Assembly (NCBI RefSeq): GCF_027913035.1
Contig: NZ_CP115775.1
Coordinates: 2,812,501-2,876,500 of the forward strand
Source of the DNA: Paracoccus albus
GTDB lineage: Bacteria > Pseudomonadota > Alphaproteobacteria > Rhodobacterales > Rhodobacteraceae
Direction: 5' to 3'
DNA: 64,000 bases
Shown: piece by piece, positions 60,839 through 64,000 of the stretch
How the letters are laid out: each line of letters opens with the position of its first letter
Numbering within the stretch: the stretch's first letter is position 1
The notes under the pieces: generated by a model
Database searches by the model: none
Seen by the model: the letters and a program-made list of their open reading frames with translations, nothing else
What the model was told of the DNA's origin: nothing
Translations under genes and position numbers: made by a program

Positions 60839-61633
60839 TCACATCAAGTGTTCGACCTCCGGCGCGGCCACGAATCGCCAGTGCCTGCGCGGTCCTGCCA
60901 TGACGTTGAGATAGTACATCTCGAACCCATAGGGCGCGCCGCAAGGGTGGTGGCCGCGGGGGACGCAGACGACGTCGCCATCCTTGACGGCCATGGTTTC
61001 ATTCAGAGCACCGTCATCGGTGTAGACGCGCTGAATTGCCCAGCCATTGCTGGGGTTCAGGCGATGGTAATATGTCTCTTCCAGATAGGTGATGCGCGGA
61101 AAGTCGTCCTCATCATGGCGGTGGCTGGGATAGCTGGACCAATGGCCTGCTGGTGTGAAGACCTCGGTCACCAGAAGGCTGTCGCAATAATCTTCGGCCT
61201 CCATGGCGATATTGTTGATATGGCGTGTATTGGTGCCCTTGCCGCGTTCGGTAAGGGTGATGCCGTCGGGGCCGATCCGGCGCGCCTGATGGCCGCCATG
61301 GCCGGGGGCGGAACAGACCGCGACGACGCAATCGGTCACCGCTTCGGCCTGCCATTGCTGGGCATTCGGGACATAGAGGCAATGCGGAGGGGTCTTTTCG
61401 AACACGTCCATGCGGTCACCCAATTCGCCCCAATCCTGACCGGCGGCCTCGATATGTGCCTTGCCCTCGACCATGACCAGAATGACCTCGTTTTCACCCG
61501 TCGCCTCCTGTGCCGTCTCGCCCGCGCGCAGCCGGTAAAGCGAGAATCCGACATAGCGCCAGCCGGCGTTTTCGGGGGTGATCTGATGCACCTTGCCATG
61601 GGTGCCGAAGGGTTTCTTCAGAAGATCGGGCAT
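60839..61633 (-). CDS. iolB: 5-deoxy-glucuronate isomerase
   Basis: A 264-residue cupin enzyme. 'VFTPAGHWSSYPSHRHDED' near residue 154 carries metal-binding His residues, 'ITYLEETYYHRLNP' follows, and 'CVPRGHHPCGAPYGFEMYYLN' is a near-diagnostic IolB segment. It isomerises 5-deoxy-glucuronate to 2-deoxy-5-keto-gluconate in myo-inositol breakdown. The start at 61633 (MPDLLKKPFG) follows AAAGGAG. It has its own upstream region with 11-bp repeats, separate from iolE. Confidence 0.92.
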   Translation of the reverse strand: MPDLLKKPFGTHGKVHQITPENAGWRYVGFSLYRLRAGETAQEATGENEVILVMVEGKAHIEAAGQDWGELGDRMDVFEKTPPHCLYVPNAQQWQAEAVTDCVVAVCSAPGHGGHQARRIGPDGITLTERGKGTNTRHINNIAMEAEDYCDSLLVTEVFTPAGHWSSYPSHRHDEDDFPRITYLEETYYHRLNPSNGWAIQRVYTDDGALNETMAVKDGDVVCVPRGHHPCGAPYGFEMYYLNVMAGPRRHWRFVAAPEVEHLM

Positions 61634-61701
61634 GGGGTCTCCTTTCCGGATCGGGAGGCGGCAAGGGCGGCAGGTGCAAGCCTTGGAACCGCCGTGCAAA
61701 G

Positions 61702-61745
61702 CGTATGGATCGCGTCTATAACGCGTATATAATCCGTATATACGT
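61702..61745. repeat. Four phased 11-bp direct repeats upstream of iolB
   Basis: CGTATGGATCG, CGTCTATAACG, CGTATATAATC and CGTATATACGT run head to tail at 61702-61712, 61713-61723, 61724-61734 and 61735-61745. The exact 11-bp period puts equivalent bases on one helical face. It lies between the iolE stop and the iolB start and probably binds a regulator. Confidence 0.7.
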
Positions 61746-61758
61746 CATGCGGGGCGCA

Positions 61759-62673
61759 TCAGCCCACCGGACAACGGTCCAGCCCGGCCTCGGCGGCCAT
61801 CTGGCGCAGGGCGGTGTGACCCATCGACTGATAGTGACGCGGATCGCGCTGAACGGGGTCCTGCTCGGCCTCGATCACCAGCCAGCCGTCATAGCCGTGT
61901 TCGGCGGCGATCCTCAGGATCGGGGCGAAATCGACACAGCCCTCGGGGTCGCCCGGCACGGTGAACATGCCGCGGCGGACAGCTTCGATGAAGGACAGAC
62001 CGTCAGTGCGAACCTGATCCATGAACTCGCGGCGGATGTTCTTGCAGTGGATATGACCCACGCGTTCCATATATTTGCGCGCCACCTCTGCCGGGTTGGC
62101 ACCGCCAAAGGTGCAGTGGCCGGTGTCGAGAAGCAGGTAAACATCCGGCCCTGCCGCGGCCATGAATCGGTCGATGTCTTCGGCGCTTTCCACGCAGGAA
62201 CCTGCATGGTGGTGATAGCAGAAGCGCATCCCCTGCCCCGCCGCGTGCGCCGACAGATCGTTGATGCCCGTCATCAACCTGTCCCATTCCTCATCCGAAA
62301 GGATAGGCCTGTCATTGGCGGCAACCTCGCTATTGCCATGAACGGTATTCGAGCATTCGCAGATGATGATGACATCGCTGCCAGCGGCCTTGGACATCGC
62401 AATATGGGCATCCATTGCCGCTCGCTCCACCTCGGGCGTTGACCCGTTGGCAAGGATATTCGTCGAATGCCACCCGCCGATGAATTGCAGCCCGAAAGCG
62501 CCAAGCGCAGCTTTAAGCTCAGCGCCGTCCGAGGGCATCTTATGGCCCTTTTCGATGCCGTCAAAGCCGATCTCGCGGCAATCGGTCAGGCAATCCTCAA
62601 GGCTCAGATGGGCGCCGATGGATTGGTCGTCATCGTTCGACCAGGCGATTGGGTTGGTGCCGTAGCGGATCAT
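61759..62673 (-). CDS. iolE: Myo-inosose-2 dehydratase
   Basis: A 304-residue AP-endonuclease-2-like TIM barrel beginning 'MIRYGTNPIAWSNDDDQSIG', with 'DGIEKGHKMPSDG' near residue 38, 'LLLDTGHCTFGGANP' near 180 and 'EAEQDPVQRDP' near 280. It dehydrates scyllo-inosose (2-keto-myo-inositol) to 3,5/4-trihydroxycyclohexane-1,2-dione. It starts 7 bp after the iolD stop. Confidence 0.93.
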   Translation of the reverse strand: MIRYGTNPIAWSNDDDQSIGAHLSLEDCLTDCREIGFDGIEKGHKMPSDGAELKAALGAFGLQFIGGWHSTNILANGSTPEVERAAMDAHIAMSKAAGSDVIIICECSNTVHGNSEVAANDRPILSDEEWDRLMTGINDLSAHAAGQGMRFCYHHHAGSCVESAEDIDRFMAAAGPDVYLLLDTGHCTFGGANPAEVARKYMERVGHIHCKNIRREFMDQVRTDGLSFIEAVRRGMFTVPGDPEGCVDFAPILRIAAEHGYDGWLVIEAEQDPVQRDPRHYQSMGHTALRQMAAEAGLDRCPVG

Positions 62674-62680
62674 GTCACCC

Positions 62681-64000
62681 TCAATTCACGAGCCGCTGCT
62701 TGGCGGCATTTTTCAGATACACTTCATAGGCGTCGCGCAGCTTGTCGGTTTCGCCGACCTCCGGCACGGCCACGTCCCACCAATGGCCCGCACCTTCCAG
62801 CCCGTCGCCCGGTCCGGGGGCTGCCGTCGTGTCGATCACGATCACCGTCGGAATATCGCGGTCGCGGGCCTTGGCGATCTCAGCCTCCAGCTCGGCGATG
62901 CCGCCCGCCTTCACCGCATGGGCCCCCATGCTTGCGGCGTGACCCACAAAGTCGATCTGCGGCTGAACCTCGATATTGCTGTCCACATAGAGGTTGTTGA
63001 ACGGCACCCCGCCGGTGCCTTGCTGCAATCGGTTGATGCAGCCATAGCCACGATTATCGGTCAGCACGACAGTAAAGGGAACGCGCCGCATCACTGCCGT
63101 GGCCAGTTCGGAATTGGCCATCATGTAGCTGCCATCTCCGACAAAACAGATCACTTCGCGATCTGGACGGGCAAGTTTCAGCCCCATCGCGCCTGCGATT
63201 TCATAGCCCATGCAGCTGAACCCGTATTCCATGTGATAGCCATGCCGGCTTGGTTGCCACAACAGCTTCAGCGCACCCGGCATCGTTCCTGCCGCACACA
63301 TGGCGACAGCATCGGGGCCGGTCGCGCGCTGCACCGCACCGATGACCTGCGCATCAGTGGGCAGGGCGTTGGTATCGCAGGGCGCGGCGCAATGGCCATC
63401 GACGGCAGCCAGCCAGCTTGCGCGGATGGCCGGGTCCGCGGCATCGGCGCGGTAATCGCCAAGCGCGGCAGTCAGGGCGTCGAGCGCCTCGCGCGCGTCG
63501 GCGACAAGGGTTACACCGCCATGCTTTGCCGCGTCATAGGGCTGAATATTGATGCCGGCCAGTTGCGCATCCCCGAACAGCGTGCGCGAGCCGGTGGTGA
63601 AATCCTGCAGACGCGTGCCGATGGCGATGACCAGATCGGCCTGCGCCGCCATGGAATTGGCCGCGCCAGACCCATCGACGCCTGCCGCGCCGTAGTTCAT
63701 GACGTGATCCTGCGCCAACGCGGATTTCCCGGCCTGCGTTTCGATAACCGGAATATTGTGCCGGGTCGCAAACGCAGACAGCGTATCTTCGGCGCCGGAA
63801 TAGATCACCCCGCCGCCCGCGACGATAACCGGGGATTTCGCACCGCGGATCATCTCCGCGACTTCGGCCAGTTCGGCCCGGTCGGGTTGGGAGCGGCGGA
63901 TCCGCCAGATGCGCGGTTCAAGGAACGCGTCCGGCCAGTCATAGGCCTCGGCCTGAACGTCCTGACAGAAGGACAGACAGACCGGCCCGCAATTCGCCGG
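62681..64000 (-). CDS. iolD: 3D-(3,5/4)-trihydroxycyclohexane-1,2-dione hydrolase, 5'-truncated by window
   Basis: The C-terminal 439 residues of a thiamine-diphosphate enzyme are visible. The central domain contains 'SPVIVAGGGVIYSGAED', and the ThDP motif 'GDGSYMMANSELATAV...' (GDG...NS) lies in the C-terminal domain. 'GATSPVD'-type N-terminal parts lie beyond the edge. The reading frame is open to 64000 and the full protein would be about 620 residues. IolD opens the ring of the cyclohexanedione. It leads the iolD-iolE-iolB order on the minus strand. Confidence 0.92.
   Translation of the reverse strand, partial: PANCGPVCLSFCQDVQAEAYDWPDAFLEPRIWRIRRSQPDRAELAEVAEMIRGAKSPVIVAGGGVIYSGAEDTLSAFATRHNIPVIETQAGKSALAQDHVMNYGAAGVDGSGAANSMAAQADLVIAIGTRLQDFTTGSRTLFGDAQLAGINIQPYDAAKHGGVTLVADAREALDALTAALGDYRADAADPAIRASWLAAVDGHCAAPCDTNALPTDAQVIGAVQRATGPDAVAMCAAGTMPGALKLLWQPSRHGYHMEYGFSCMGYEIAGAMGLKLARPDREVICFVGDGSYMMANSELATAVMRRVPFTVVLTDNRGYGCINRLQQGTGGVPFNNLYVDSNIEVQPQIDFVGHAASMGAHAVKAGGIAELEAEIAKARDRDIPTVIVIDTTAAPGPGDGLEGAGHWWDVAVPEVGETDKLRDAYEVYLKNAAKQRLVN

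Noticed and set aside
1..64000. tRNA or rRNA genes, prophage or large integrative element.
   Set aside because: No cloverleaf, ribosomal sequence, integrase or attachment repeats were recognised by eye; a tRNA scan would be decisive.

Overview
The window looks like a catabolic (accessory) region of a GC-rich alphaproteobacterium, most likely Rhodobacterales and perhaps Paracoccus-like. The grounds are four TRAP transporter systems, a PcaQ-controlled protocatechuate operon, non-phosphorylative sugar-acid catabolism, inositol genes and tight ATGA/TGATG-overlapped operons. The genus is inference. I saw no rRNA, tRNA or CRISPR array.

Layout. 1-93: tail of a probable fatty-acid oxidation multifunctional enzyme. 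98-9624 (minus): a single long operon read pobA-pcaD-pcaC-pcaH-pcaG-BKACE-pcaB-dctP-dctQ-dctM-TSUP, with the LysR regulator pcaQ divergent (9720). It takes 4-hydroxybenzoate through protocatechuate to 3-oxoadipate, and a BKACE enzyme sits where pcaIJ/pcaF would be expected. 10.6-14.5 kb: maleylacetoacetate isomerase, a type-2 3-hydroxyacyl-CoA dehydrogenase-like SDR, a fused ring-cleaving dioxygenase/hydrolase, and an FMN-dependent quinone/azo reductase. 14.7-18.6 kb: a three-subunit membrane gluconate-type dehydrogenase (Tat small subunit, GMC flavoprotein, tri-haem cytochrome). 18.6-24.9 kb: aldehyde dehydrogenase, a TRAP QM pair with no P protein, a 3-hydroxyisobutyrate dehydrogenase homologue, acetate kinase and a sulfotransferase.

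25.1-39.3 kb: an L-fucose-type island. It holds a CoA-transferase coupled to a signal-less solute-binding paralogue, an amidohydrolase lactonase, an IclR regulator, a sugar ABC transporter, an enolase-superfamily dehydratase, a mutarotase, a Gfo/Idh/MocA dehydrogenase, a MaoC hydratase, an SDR, an FAH-family hydrolase and L-fuconate dehydratase. 39.3-47.3 kb (minus): a TetR-controlled TRAP operon with a metal-dependent cyclase, a second BKACE and an SMP-30 lactonase, preceded by a benzaldehyde/vanillin-type aldehyde dehydrogenase. 47.8-50.6 kb: acnB, with a strong terminator.

50.7-56.4 kb: a homoprotocatechuate lower-pathway remnant (hpaI, hpaH) with a TRAP QM pair and a divergent GntR regulator. 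The gene between them is a chimera, made of the first ~235 residues of a 3-hydroxyacyl-CoA dehydrogenase joined in frame to the last ~230 residues of an aldehyde dehydrogenase. This is most simply an in-frame deletion that destroyed hpaE and probably removed neighbours. 56.6-58.9 kb: a large exported GMC oxidoreductase. 58.9-60.0 kb: a decayed IS481-family element abutting a broken ion-channel gene. 60.2 kb: a DUF3489 protein. 60.8-64 kb: iolB, iolE and 5'-truncated iolD for myo-inositol.

The window is a mosaic of substrate-specific import-plus-degradation operons, each with a local regulator. The most unusual items are the BKACE enzymes in two operons, the CoA-transferase/MaoC additions to the fucose island, the 3-HAD/ALDH chimera, and several well-formed operators: a 33-bp dyad over the tetR start, 11-bp phased repeats upstream of iolB, and a repeated ATTCATATA element in the IclR region.
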